Assembly (NCBI GenBank): GCA_015055525.1
Contig: SVHZ01000020.1
Location: forward strand, 1 to 35,207
Direction of reading: 5' to 3'
Length of the DNA stretch: 35,207 nt
From: Clostridiales bacterium
GTDB lineage: Bacteria; Bacillota; Clostridia; Christensenellales; Borkfalkiaceae
Positions 1 through 9,030 of this stretch are shown in pieces. How positions within the stretch are numbered: position 1 is the stretch's first letter; every line of letters starts with the position of its first letter. The notes beneath the pieces are model-generated. The model did not search any database, was not told the DNA's origin, and worked only from the letters and a program-made list of their open reading frames with translations. The position numbers were made by a program, and so were the translations under genes.

Positions 1-367
1 TTCTTGAAATATCAACTGAAAGCATTGGAAAGGACTTGTCCGCCCTTTTTGTTTCAACCTTAAAAGTCCCCGATAAATCTTTTGCAACTTCAACGCATTT
101 AGATATTATATCGTCTATGTTTGATTTTACCACTTCACAAGGAGAAACAGAGTGTATTCCGCCTACTTTTGAAAGTTTTTTTATTATATCCTCAGTATAA
201 AAGTCATCAAAGTCTTTAATTAAATACCTACCTGATATTTTACAAAATTTCAAATCGAAATCTTTTATAGCGTGCTTGATATTGTTTTCAAGCATTTTTT
301 CAAACATTCCTCGATTTTTACCTTTGAGATGAATTTCACCCCATCGAATTATTAAAACTTTACTCAT
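1..367 (-). CDS. thiI: tRNA 4-thiouridine synthase ThiI, N-terminal part (cut by window edge)
   Basis: This reading frame is too close to the edge to be complete: it starts with ATG at 367 and runs off the left end, giving about 122 residues. The translation begins MSKVLIIRWGEIHLKGKNR, the N-terminal signature of ThiI (ferredoxin-like domain followed by a THUMP RNA-binding domain). The visible part ends inside THUMP (VETKRADKSFPMLSVDIS), so the catalytic PP-loop and any rhodanese domain are outside the window. ThiI adenylates U8 of tRNA and transfers sulfur to make 4-thiouridine; it can also feed thiamine thiazole synthesis. Its ATG overlaps the stop of the upstream cysteine desulfurase by 4 bases (ATGA), so the two are co-translated. 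In Firmicutes such a partner is known as the dedicated sulfur donor (NifZ type). Identity is confident from the N-terminus and context; completeness cannot be judged. Confidence 0.93.
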   Translation of the reverse strand, partial: MSKVLIIRWGEIHLKGKNRGMFEKMLENNIKHAIKDFDLKFCKISGRYLIKDFDDFYTEDIIKKLSKVGGIHSVSPCEVVKSNIDDIISKCVEVAKDLSGTFKVETKRADKSFPMLSVDISR

Positions 368-1488
368 AAATTATACATCGCCTTTTTTAAGTTATTTGCA
401 TTTTCATTAATTTTAACAATGGCATTTTCAACGTCTTCAATACTAGTATCGTAGTTAAAACTTATTCTAATAACGCCATCTAATACCAATTGATCGTAAC
501 CAGCAGCCTTTAACACTCTACTATGAGGATTTTTAGAAGAACAAGCAGAGCCCGTTCCTACTATTACCCCATCGCTTTCAAGTTTATGTTGCAAAACTTC
601 ACCTTTAAGACCACGAGCGGAAATCGAAATTACGTACGGCGAAGAATTTTCACCACTTATAACGGTAAACAAGTTTTTATCAATGCCGTTCAAGAAAATT
701 TGCCTCAAATTTGAAACGTGGTTAAAATTTTTATCAAAATTTATATCTTTTTCAATAGCAACCGTCTCAAATATCTTAATACCAAAAACGTTTTCCGTGC
801 CACTTCTAAGCCCGTTTTCCTGCCCACCGCCAATTATATAAGGTTTTAAGTTTTTAAGCGTTTTATTCTTAATTAAGGCGCCCACACCCTTTAATCCACC
901 TATCTTATGAGCGGAAATAGAATATAAATCTATATAGTTACTAAGTTTCACCTTGATTTTACCAAACGCTTGAACGCCATCACTATGAAAAATTAGTCTT
1001 GAATTTATCTCTTTACACTTTTTAGCAATATAATTAACGTCGTTTATAGCACCCGTTTCATTGTTAACATGAACAACTGAAACAAAAACCGTGTTTTTAT
1101 CAATCAAACTAAGTAAATCATCAACGTTAACGCTACCGTCTTTATTAATTTTAGCAAATCTAGAATCGTATCCGGATTTTTTAAGCGTGTCAAAGCAATT
1201 AAAAACCGCGGAGTGTTCTCCAAGCGTAGTTACTGAATTGCCTCGTTTTGCATAAGAAAATATTGCAGTATTATCAGATTCTGTTCCGCAAGAAGTAAAA
1301 ATCACTTCAAAATTACTGCCAAAAATACGAGAAAAATTCTCTTTTGCTTTTGAAATTATACCACTTGAAACAAGCCCTCCGTGATATTTAGCGGACGGGT
1401 TAAAAAATTCCGTTTCATTTATATAATTTGCGCCTATTATCGCGTCCATATTCGGCTTAGTTGTCGCCGCGTTATCTAAGTATATCAT
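364..1488 (-). CDS. NifS/IscS-like cysteine desulfurase (NifZ type, ThiI partner)
   Basis: This is a PLP-dependent cysteine desulfurase of 374 aa, the usual length. It releases sulfane sulfur from L-cysteine and carries it as a persulfide. Visible landmarks are the N-terminal YLDNAATTKP, His92 in LGEHS stacking on PLP, VNNETG (141-146), Asp170 in HSDGVQ, the Schiff-base Lys195 in SAHKIGGLKG, and the sulfur-carrying Cys316 in GTGSACSSKN on the mobile loop. The long cysteine loop and the downstream, translationally coupled thiI argue that its job is tRNA thiolation rather than general Fe-S assembly; no IscU/SufU scaffold is nearby. It begins 2 bases after the stop of the upstream membrane-protein gene, so it belongs to the mutS2 run. 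The coupling to ThiI is seen directly; the role is inferred from that context. Confidence 0.95.
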   Translation of the reverse strand: MIYLDNAATTKPNMDAIIGANYINETEFFNPSAKYHGGLVSSGIISKAKENFSRIFGSNFEVIFTSCGTESDNTAIFSYAKRGNSVTTLGEHSAVFNCFDTLKKSGYDSRFAKINKDGSVNVDDLLSLIDKNTVFVSVVHVNNETGAINDVNYIAKKCKEINSRLIFHSDGVQAFGKIKVKLSNYIDLYSISAHKIGGLKGVGALIKNKTLKNLKPYIIGGGQENGLRSGTENVFGIKIFETVAIEKDINFDKNFNHVSNLRQIFLNGIDKNLFTVISGENSSPYVISISARGLKGEVLQHKLESDGVIVGTGSACSSKNPHSRVLKAAGYDQLVLDGVIRISFNYDTSIEDVENAIVKINENANNLKKAMYNL

Positions 1489-1490
1489 TA

Positions 1491-2045
1491 TTATTGTGCT
1501 TTTATCCTATCAATAAATTCTTTTTCAAGTTTGCTATTACCTAAAAACCTTATAAGACAGTAAAATAGTCTTTCGTCATACGGTAAAAGTATCAAAGTTT
1601 CGCTTGTATCTTTAACGTGAATACAAACGTCGTCAATAGATTCAGTATTTACAGTAAAAATCTTTTTAACGTTTTTGTCGTTGATATTGGCATTATAAAT
1701 ACTACCGCCAACAAAACCGATTTTATTAATTTTTTTAACGTCAAACCTATAAAGTGTTTTCCTTTTTTTATTATTGATAACTTTTACGACCGACAAAAAA
1801 CCATCGATAAAAATTATATCGTAAAAATTATAAAATCTTCTTTGAAAAAACAATAAAATCAACGTAACTATCAAGCAAAACAAGAAAATAAACCAAGAAA
1901 AGTTTACAAACAATGCAATAATTAAAAAGAAAATTGTGAGCGCAAAGAAACAACATTTCAAAACCATTAAAACGTTTTTTATAATAAGTTCTGAACTTTC
2001 GTTCTTTGGCGCGATATTAAATTCGTAATATTTATCGTTATTCAT
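1491..2045 (-). CDS. Small membrane protein of unknown function (two TM segments plus C-terminal soluble domain)
   Basis: I do not recognise a function. The 184-aa product has a short polar N-terminus (about 20 residues), then two hydrophobic segments (roughly residues 24-46 and 49-68) separated by a very short turn, so both termini should lie in the cytoplasm. The rest is a soluble, probably beta-rich domain starting at YDIIFIDGFLSVVK, a pattern reminiscent of bacterial PH-like or DUF6106-type clostridial proteins; this is a resemblance by eye, not a search result. The gene is tightly packed: 9 bases after mutS2 and 2 bases before the cysteine desulfurase. A weak GGTGA precedes the ATG. Position suggests co-expression with mutS2 and the thiolation pair but says nothing certain about its role. 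Base use matches its neighbours. Confidence 0.8.
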   Translation of the reverse strand: MNNDKYYEFNIAPKNESSELIIKNVLMVLKCCFFALTIFFLIIALFVNFSWFIFLFCLIVTLILLFFQRRFYNFYDIIFIDGFLSVVKVINNKKRKTLYRFDVKKINKIGFVGGSIYNANINDKNVKKIFTVNTESIDDVCIHVKDTSETLILLPYDERLFYCLIRFLGNSKLEKEFIDRIKAQ

Positions 2046-2054
2046 AATTCACCG

Positions 2055-4415
2055 TTATTTTAGTTTTACTATTGTAACACCGTTTTCGCCCTCGCCGTAT
2101 TTGCCAAACCTAAACGACTCGACGCCACGATGATTTTTAAGCATTTTTTGTATACCAGAACTTAAAATTTTAAGCCCCTTACCATGAATAATTCTAACTT
2201 CTTCAAAGTTAGATAAAATTGCGCTATCAATAAACTTTTCCGCTTCAAGCAACGCATCATCAAGAGTTAAACCTATAACGTTTATCTCATTTTTTATAGA
2301 GTTTACGTTTTCACGTTTAATAGAAACTACGGGCTTATCTTTTTTTGCAGGTTTTGAATTAATAACGAATACGTCTTCAATTTTAACCTTAATTCTGAGC
2401 GCTCCCGCTTGAACCCAAATTGAATTTTTACGTTCGTTTATCTCGGTTATAACTGAAACGTCGTCAAGCGGTTTAACGTAAACGTTATCGCCAACCTTAA
2501 TATTTTTATATTCGGCTTTTTTATAAGGAACGGTTTTATCTTCTATTTTTGATAGGTTGTATTTTTCATTTTCGATTTTATTTTTTAAGGTTGCCATTTT
2601 AACAAGATCTGCTTGAGTATATTCTTGTTTAGCAAAAATCTCTTTCATTTCTAAGAGCAAATCTTCAGCAGTTTCCAACCTATCGTTAACAATCTTTCTC
2701 GCCTCACTCTTAGCCTTTAATAAAAAGTTTTCTCTCTCTTTATCGAACTTTTCTCTATCGAGCAAAAGTTTTTCATAAATCTCAGTTTCTTCACGCTTAA
2801 TTTTCGATATTTCTTCCTTGATTTTTTCAGTTTCTATGCGTGATTTTTCCGCTTCAGAAAGAACTTTATCAAGAGCAACTTTTTCACTAGATAATAAAGA
2901 TTTAGCCCTTTTGATCACGTCGTTTGAAACGCCAAGTCGCCTTGAAATCTCAATCGCATTAGAATTTCCCGGCGAACCTATATTTAACTTATACAAGGGC
3001 TTAAAAGTTTCGGCATCAAAATCCATTGAAGCATTTTGAATTTGATCGTAAACGTAGGCAAACTCTTTAAGCGAGGAATAGTGAGTTGTAACAATGCCAA
3101 ACGAGCCTAAACTTATCAAAGTTTCTAAAAACGCCTGCGCTAAACAAGAACCCTCTTCAGGATCTGTTCCCGCGCCGATTTCATCGATTAAAACAAGTGA
3201 TTTTTCGTTTGCGTTTTGAATAATCTCGTTAATATTTTTAATATGAGATGAAAAAGTTGATAAACTATTTTCAATGCTTTGCTCATCACCAATATTGCAA
3301 AAAACTTTTTCAAATACAGATATTTTACTATCTTCACTTGCGGGGATAAAAACGCCGTTAGTCGCCATCAAAACAAATAAGCCGACCAATTTCAAAGTTA
3401 CGGTTTTACCGCCCGTGTTAGGGCCTGAAATTAACACGTAATTATACCCTTCACCAAAATTAATCGAAATAGGAACAACTTTATCGGGCGAAATCAAGGG
3501 GTGTCTTCCATGTCTAATATCAATTATACCGTTAGCGTTAAGTTTCGGATAAACGCATTTGCGCCTATAAGAATATTCCGCCTTTGCAAAAGCAACGTCG
3601 ATATCCGTTAAATAGACAATATTTTCTTGCAAACTATCACTTATCGAGCCTACTTTTTCAGTAAGTTCAGATAAAATTCTCTCAATTTCAACAGTTTCGG
3701 CAAGCATTTCACGGCGAAGTTCATTATTAAGATCTAAAACTTCTTGCGGTTCTATAAAGAACGTGTTGCCACTTGCCGACCTATCGTGAATAAAACCTTT
3801 TACCGCTCCAATACACTCCGATTTTACCGGAACAACGTATCTTCCGTTTCGCAATGAAACAACGTTATCTTGAAGATACTTATTAGCGCCAGAGCGCATA
3901 TATCCTTGCAATTTTTCTCTAATTTTTTCGTTAATATGCTTAATTGATTGGCGAATTGAGTAAAGTTTTTCCGAGGCTCTATCCGAAACCTCATCTTCGC
4001 TAACAATTTTACTAAAAATATCATTTTCCAAGTAATTATCGAAGAAAATTCGACAAGCAATATCATATAAAATAGGCTTGTTTTCTGAAAATTCAACAAT
4101 TTCAGAGTGAGTAATTCTTGAAGATTTGAGAAGTTTTGCAACTTTTAATAAAGCCCCTGGAGCAAGAGTTGAAAGTTTTTTTGCTAAAGTTAATTCATCG
4201 GTTATTTCATCAAAGTATATAACGCCTTTTACGCCTTGAATATATAAATCGTACGCCTCTTTAGTTTTGTCAAGCAAAAACTTGGCGTTACTATAATCAC
4301 AATTAACACCACTATTAAGAATATACTCTTTTGACGTATCCAAAACAGCATATCCACTTATTTGCTCGCAAATCTTATCAAATTCAAGCGTTTTTATAAC
4401 TTTAGATTCTATCAT
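2055..4415 (-). CDS. mutS2: MutS2 family ATPase with C-terminal Smr domain
   Basis: This is a 786-aa MutS2, full length. The MutS core and clamp lie in residues 1-320, the ABC-type ATPase has Walker A GPNTGGKT at 331-338, the DEQSIENSLSTFSSH signature at 378-392 and Walker B LVLIDEIGAGTDPE at 407-420. A long charged coiled coil (about 515-625) follows, and the Smr domain occupies about 709-786. The mismatch-reading N-terminal domain of MutS1 is absent, as expected. In Bacillus subtilis MutS2 acts on collided ribosomes and in others it suppresses recombination. The Smr domain keeps HGKG (744-747), but the usual LDLRG-type motif reads INVIG (711-715), so nuclease activity is doubtful. The ATG overlaps the stop of the upstream U32 gene by 4 bases (ATGA), so it is co-translated with it. 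Confidence 0.97.
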   Translation of the reverse strand: MIESKVIKTLEFDKICEQISGYAVLDTSKEYILNSGVNCDYSNAKFLLDKTKEAYDLYIQGVKGVIYFDEITDELTLAKKLSTLAPGALLKVAKLLKSSRITHSEIVEFSENKPILYDIACRIFFDNYLENDIFSKIVSEDEVSDRASEKLYSIRQSIKHINEKIREKLQGYMRSGANKYLQDNVVSLRNGRYVVPVKSECIGAVKGFIHDRSASGNTFFIEPQEVLDLNNELRREMLAETVEIERILSELTEKVGSISDSLQENIVYLTDIDVAFAKAEYSYRRKCVYPKLNANGIIDIRHGRHPLISPDKVVPISINFGEGYNYVLISGPNTGGKTVTLKLVGLFVLMATNGVFIPASEDSKISVFEKVFCNIGDEQSIENSLSTFSSHIKNINEIIQNANEKSLVLIDEIGAGTDPEEGSCLAQAFLETLISLGSFGIVTTHYSSLKEFAYVYDQIQNASMDFDAETFKPLYKLNIGSPGNSNAIEISRRLGVSNDVIKRAKSLLSSEKVALDKVLSEAEKSRIETEKIKEEISKIKREETEIYEKLLLDREKFDKERENFLLKAKSEARKIVNDRLETAEDLLLEMKEIFAKQEYTQADLVKMATLKNKIENEKYNLSKIEDKTVPYKKAEYKNIKVGDNVYVKPLDDVSVITEINERKNSIWVQAGALRIKVKIEDVFVINSKPAKKDKPVVSIKRENVNSIKNEINVIGLTLDDALLEAEKFIDSAILSNFEEVRIIHGKGLKILSSGIQKMLKNHRGVESFRFGKYGEGENGVTIVKLK

Positions 4416-6544
4416 TTAACACCTTTTTTGTAGTTACCAACCGTTACAAAATCAGTAAATTTTAACGACTTATCAACAATTTTATTAAATTTCGAATTAA
4501 ATTTAACGTTAGCCATATTATAAACCTTAAATCTACAATCGCTAACTTTATAACGTTTAACAGGAAAACGTCTTCCCTCGTTATCAACAAGCTCAAAATC
4601 GTTTATAATATCACAATTTTCACAATTTTTACCAAATGGACAGTAAATTAAATCCATTATTTCAATAAGCCCGTCGTTCAAAAAGAATAAATCGGCATTT
4701 AACATTTCAATTTCTTGATGAGAGAGTTCTTTTGAAACAACTATTTTCTCCGCTCCAAGCTTAGATAAATATTCAATATCTATTTTATTAAAGACGTTGA
4801 TACCCGCTCCAACGAAAAAATTAAGATTATTTTCAAGGGCGTACTCAATTCCGTAATATCCATCAACGTAAACCCCGTAAAATTGACCGACGTAATCTTT
4901 TATTATATCAAAATCTTTTTTTGAAAAATAAGGTGGAAGATATAGCCAAATTTTATAATCACTATTAGAAACTGTTTCAATATTATAATAGTCAAATGGA
5001 GCATAAACAACGTCACTAACTCCACTAAAATCATCATTAAGACTTGAAACAATAACTGCACTTTGATTTTCTAATGAATAATTGAAAATTGAATTATTTT
5101 GATAATTGCCGATATTATAAGGTTTTTTACTGTTTTTTCTATTAAAATACTTGTCGTATAATTCAACTCTAACCTTATTTAATAAACTCTTTGGAATAAA
5201 AGCATTATTATCAAAACAATCAAAATTTACTTTAACTTCAAATGGATATTTGTCAGTTTTTTGAAGGCAGGTAACAACGTTTTCTTTAGTGATAGGCGCA
5301 TTTATAGACTCATCAACTATATTATCGCTAAACACGGTTATATCGCCAATATTAAACTTAAATCTTTCGCCAACTTTTATATAAACGTCAACTAAAACGT
5401 TAACCTTTTTATCTGTTTTACAAAGTTTATCGTATAAATCAACCTTTTTTGTAAGATTGATTAAATCTCCACGCTTAATATCACCTTTATATACTACTGC
5501 TTTTTTATTTCCGATTTTAACAATCGTAGCATTTCCAACTTCATAATTATCTCTAATTATCTTAAAACTATCGCCAATAGTAAAATCTTCGATATTATCA
5601 ATAAAAATCTCGTTTATATTATATGATTTTATCATTCCAACAGTTAAACCTAAATTGTTTTGAATTTTATCGGATATAAAATCATCTTTTTGCCCAAAAG
5701 TTAAGCCTTTGGTATAATTTCCTCGATTAAAAGATATTTTAAGAGCGTTAAACAATTCTTTATCTTCGTTTGACGCTAATAATTCTTTATAATACTTAAC
5801 TGCAGAATAAACGTATTCTTTACTGCGCATTCTACCTTCAATCTTAAACGATGAAACACCAGCGTCAATTAACGTTTTAATATCCAAGCCAACCGATAAA
5901 TCTGATAACGATATAGAATAACCATTTTTAACCGTTTTATCGTTATTTACAATTAAATATTCTTTTCTGCAAGGTTGTTTACAAAAGCCACGATTACCAC
6001 TATTACCACCTATAAACGACGACATATAACAATGCCCCGAAAAACAGGTGCAAAGCGCGCCTTGAACAAAAACTTCCGTTTCAATTATTTTAGAAATTTC
6101 TTTTATGTCTTCAAGTTTGGTTTCCCTTGCTAAAATCACACGCGAAAATCCGTGTTTTTTAGCAAATTGAGCGCCATAAACGTTGCAAACCCCTGCCTGA
6201 GTTGACAAATGTAACGTTATATCAGGCATTATATTTTTAATATAATCACCCAAGAAAACGTCTTGCAATATAAACGCATCAACCCCGTAAGAATACGCTA
6301 AATTTATATCGTTTATAAGTTTATTTATCTCACTTTCCTTAATTAACGTGTTAACGGTAACGTAAACCTTAACGTCGAAGTTTTTTGCGTAGGCAATATA
6401 AAATTTTAAGTCGTCAAGCGTAAAATTTTCAGCAGATTTACGCGCTGAAAAATCCGTCAACCCAAGGTAAACGGCGTTAGCGCCCGCATTTATGGCGGAT
6501 ATTAAATTTTCTTTCGAGCCTGCCGGCGCTAAAATTTCACACAT
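4412..6544 (-). CDS. U32 family protein (RlhA/TrhP-like, with C-terminal DUF3656-like region)
   Basis: This is a member of the peptidase U32 family, about 710 aa. The N-terminal TIM-barrel part begins CEILAPAGSKENLISAINAG and carries four conserved Cys; in numbering from the upstream ATG at 6565 these are 172 in GALC, 179 in SGHC, 195 in RGFC and 199 in PCR, with GLDIKTLIDAGVSSFKIEGR after them. Well-studied relatives (RlhA, TrhP) are not proteases but RNA hydroxylation proteins using prephenate-derived cofactor and an Fe-S centre. The length and long C-terminal half fit RlhA-like proteins acting on 23S rRNA; the exact substrate is inferred. I start at the ATG at 6544 because the family begins at MCEILAPAG; an in-frame ATG at 6565 would lie directly against a hairpin (6567-6587). 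Neither start has a good ribosome site. A Cys pair motif (CPFGKNCENC) lies near the C-terminus. Confidence 0.88.
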   Translation of the reverse strand: MCEILAPAGSKENLISAINAGANAVYLGLTDFSARKSAENFTLDDLKFYIAYAKNFDVKVYVTVNTLIKESEINKLINDINLAYSYGVDAFILQDVFLGDYIKNIMPDITLHLSTQAGVCNVYGAQFAKKHGFSRVILARETKLEDIKEISKIIETEVFVQGALCTCFSGHCYMSSFIGGNSGNRGFCKQPCRKEYLIVNNDKTVKNGYSISLSDLSVGLDIKTLIDAGVSSFKIEGRMRSKEYVYSAVKYYKELLASNEDKELFNALKISFNRGNYTKGLTFGQKDDFISDKIQNNLGLTVGMIKSYNINEIFIDNIEDFTIGDSFKIIRDNYEVGNATIVKIGNKKAVVYKGDIKRGDLINLTKKVDLYDKLCKTDKKVNVLVDVYIKVGERFKFNIGDITVFSDNIVDESINAPITKENVVTCLQKTDKYPFEVKVNFDCFDNNAFIPKSLLNKVRVELYDKYFNRKNSKKPYNIGNYQNNSIFNYSLENQSAVIVSSLNDDFSGVSDVVYAPFDYYNIETVSNSDYKIWLYLPPYFSKKDFDIIKDYVGQFYGVYVDGYYGIEYALENNLNFFVGAGINVFNKIDIEYLSKLGAEKIVVSKELSHQEIEMLNADLFFLNDGLIEIMDLIYCPFGKNCENCDIINDFELVDNEGRRFPVKRYKVSDCRFKVYNMANVKFNSKFNKIVDKSLKFTDFVTVGNYKKGVK

Positions 6545-6565
6545 AATAGGTATTAAATAAATCAT

Positions 6566-6590
6566 TAGCCCGTCAAATTGGCGGGCTATA
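6566..6590 (-). terminator. Hairpin between pheT and the U32 gene (possible weak terminator)
   Basis: On the minus strand the segment reads AGCCCGCCAAUUUGACGGGCU as RNA: a 6-bp GC-rich stem, one mismatch, then 3 further pairs around a 1-base loop. What follows is only moderately U-rich (AAUGAUUUAUUUAAU), so termination would be partial. It lies 7 bases after the pheT stop. It may attenuate read-through or adjust mRNA stability between the synthetase genes and the U32-mutS2 genes. Confidence 0.45.
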
Positions 6591-6593
6591 ATT

Positions 6594-9017
6594 TTATCGT
6601 AAAGTTATAGAAGAACTACTAAGCCCTGCTAAAATCTTTGCAACTAAACCGTCAACTTCTTCTAAAGTTAAAGAACGATCAAGTAAAGAGAACGTCAAGT
6701 GGTACGCCATGCTCTTTTTACCTTCAGGAAGTTGATTTCCTTCATAAATATCGAATAATTCAATATTTGTAAGCGTTTTATCAGAATATTTTTTAATAAG
6801 CCTTAAGGTTTCGCCGTTAGTAACCGATTTATCCATAACGAGCGCTAAATCGCGTTCAACAGACGGGAATTTTGCAAACGGTGTAAACAAAGTCTTTTTA
6901 TTAAGCATCTTTGCAATAACGCCGTATTGAATTTCACCAACGTACACACGCTTATCAATACCAAGCTTTTCAGAAGTTTTAGGATTTAATTCGCCAATAT
7001 AACCAATTGATCTATTACCCAAAACTAATTCCGCACTTCTCGTCGGATGCATAAACGGTCTAACGCATTTCTTAACGTCAAACTTAAACGTTGCGCCTAA
7101 AACCTCAAATAAGCCTTCAACAACGCCTTTTATAGTAAAGAAGTCTTCATCGCCGAACATACCAATTGCTAAAACTTCATTTTCAACTGGAAGTTGAGTA
7201 AGAGGCAACGCCTTAGGATTATAAGTTTTAGCAAATTCAAACAATCTGCCCGATAAATTCTTTTTATTAAGGTTATTTGCAATAACTTTAACAAGCGAAG
7301 GTAAAACAGTAGTTCTCATTACCGATAAATCTTCACCAAGCGGATTGAGAATTTTAATAAATCTATATTCTTCACTATCTTTATTAAGAGAGAAATTATC
7401 AAAATCTTTTTCCGAAACGAACGAATAAGTTATCGCCTCTGAAAAGCCTTGAGATACAAGATAGTTTTTAGCCTTATTAAGGTCTTTTTGTTGTTTGTTA
7501 AGACCGCCTACCGTAATGGAGGCATCTTTCAAAAGCGTATCTTCAATATGGTCGTAACCATACATTCTAATAACTTCTTCAGAAAGGTCTGGATAATCTT
7601 CAACGTCATCACGATAAGGGGGAATTTCAGCAACTAAATCATCACCGTTAATATCAACCTTAAACTCAAGACGTGAAAGAATATCGCAAATAATTTCCGA
7701 CGGAACGTTAATACCTAAAACTTTATTAATCTTCGATACTTTCGTAACGATTTTTTTAGGCGTTAAATCAACGTTGTTAACGTCGATAAACGAACTTGAA
7801 ATCGTTCCTGCACCAAGGCTATCAATTAACGATAACGCCCTTTGCATGCCAAGCATAGCAATATACGCGTCAGTTCCCTTTTCAAATCTTGAAGAACTAT
7901 CAGAACGCTTACCAAGGGCTCTTGAAGTACGCCTAATACTATCACGCTTAAACATAGCGGATTCAAATACTATTTCTTTAGTTTCATCACTAATAGAACT
8001 TGACTTGCCACCCATAATACCAGCAATACATTGCGGTTTATTTTCATCGCAAATTAAAAGGTTATTATCGGTAAGAACAAATTCTTTATCGTCAAGAGTT
8101 GTGATTTTTTCGCCGTTATTCGCCCTTCTAATAACGAGTTTATTGCCTTCTAAATACGAATAGTCAAAACTGTGCATAGGTTGACCAATTTCGGTAAGAA
8201 CGAAGTTTGTAATATCTACGATATTATTTATCGCTCTAATGCCAACGCTATTAAGTCTTTTTTGCATCCATTTAGGAGATTCAGAAAGTTTAACGTCATA
8301 AACGTAACTTGCAACGTATCTCGGACATAAATCAGGAGCAACAACTGAAACGCTTAACTTATCGCTAGTAGCAACTGAACCGGTATTATAAGCGATATTC
8401 GGCATTTTAAGAGGTTTATTAAGCACCGCTGCAACTTCTCTTGCTAAACCTAAAATACTATGGCAGTCAGGTCTATTTGCAGTAACGCCAATATCAAAAA
8501 TAACCTCGTCAAGCCCAACGATAGGTTTAATATCAGCACCGTTTTCACACGCATTATCTAATATCAAAAGACCGTCGTAAGAGGCACCCTTATACATTTC
8601 TTCAGTAACGCCGATTTCGCCACCCGCGCAAAGCATACCAAAAGAATCGTATCCGCGAAGTTTGCCAGCCTTAATAGTCATAACGCCTTCGATAGTAACG
8701 TGATCTTTAGCGGTAGCGTAAACGGTAGCGCCTACGAGCGCAACAGGCGCTTTGATTCCAACCTTAACGTTATCTGCACCACAACAAATTTGGAAAACAC
8801 CGTGTTTTCCACAATCTACACTACAAAGATGCAAATGAGTTTCAGGAATTGCCTCGCAAGTTAAAACCTCGCCTACAACAACGCCTGAAATATCTTTGCC
8901 GTTTTCAATAACTTCTTCAACTTCAAACCCGCAAGAGAACAATTTTTCTTGAAGTTCACTAACGGAAACGTCCGAAACGTCAACGTAATCATTTAACCAA
9001 TATAAAGGAAGTTTCAT
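6594..9017 (-). CDS. pheT: Phenylalanyl-tRNA synthetase beta subunit
   Basis: This is the 807-aa beta subunit of the (alpha-beta)2 PheRS, full length for bacteria. Domains in order are an EMAP/Arc1-like tRNA-binding domain (about 40-150, with GVVVGEVL), the B3/B4 editing domain (about 210-390, with the RCMQKRL/NNIVDITNFV-like region seen here as MQKRLNSVGIRAINNIVDIT), the B5 domain (about 400-475), the catalytic-like core, and the C-terminal ferredoxin-fold anticodon-binding domain (about 710-807, starting FAKFPSVERDLALVMD). It starts with MKLPLYWLNDYVDV, a standard N-terminus, 13 bases after pheS. With PheS it charges tRNA-Phe; the beta subunit also hydrolyses Tyr-tRNA-Phe. Expression should be set by the T-box leader upstream of pheS. 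Confidence 0.98.
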   Translation of the reverse strand: MKLPLYWLNDYVDVSDVSVSELQEKLFSCGFEVEEVIENGKDISGVVVGEVLTCEAIPETHLHLCSVDCGKHGVFQICCGADNVKVGIKAPVALVGATVYATAKDHVTIEGVMTIKAGKLRGYDSFGMLCAGGEIGVTEEMYKGASYDGLLILDNACENGADIKPIVGLDEVIFDIGVTANRPDCHSILGLAREVAAVLNKPLKMPNIAYNTGSVATSDKLSVSVVAPDLCPRYVASYVYDVKLSESPKWMQKRLNSVGIRAINNIVDITNFVLTEIGQPMHSFDYSYLEGNKLVIRRANNGEKITTLDDKEFVLTDNNLLICDENKPQCIAGIMGGKSSSISDETKEIVFESAMFKRDSIRRTSRALGKRSDSSSRFEKGTDAYIAMLGMQRALSLIDSLGAGTISSSFIDVNNVDLTPKKIVTKVSKINKVLGINVPSEIICDILSRLEFKVDINGDDLVAEIPPYRDDVEDYPDLSEEVIRMYGYDHIEDTLLKDASITVGGLNKQQKDLNKAKNYLVSQGFSEAITYSFVSEKDFDNFSLNKDSEEYRFIKILNPLGEDLSVMRTTVLPSLVKVIANNLNKKNLSGRLFEFAKTYNPKALPLTQLPVENEVLAIGMFGDEDFFTIKGVVEGLFEVLGATFKFDVKKCVRPFMHPTRSAELVLGNRSIGYIGELNPKTSEKLGIDKRVYVGEIQYGVIAKMLNKKTLFTPFAKFPSVERDLALVMDKSVTNGETLRLIKKYSDKTLTNIELFDIYEGNQLPEGKKSMAYHLTFSLLDRSLTLEEVDGLVAKILAGLSSSSITLR

Positions 9018-9030
9018 ATCATCACCTATC

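Noticed and set aside
7774-8163. Plus-strand frame of about 129 codons inside pheT
   Set aside because: It is antisense to a well-conserved gene, with no ribosome site or recognisable product.
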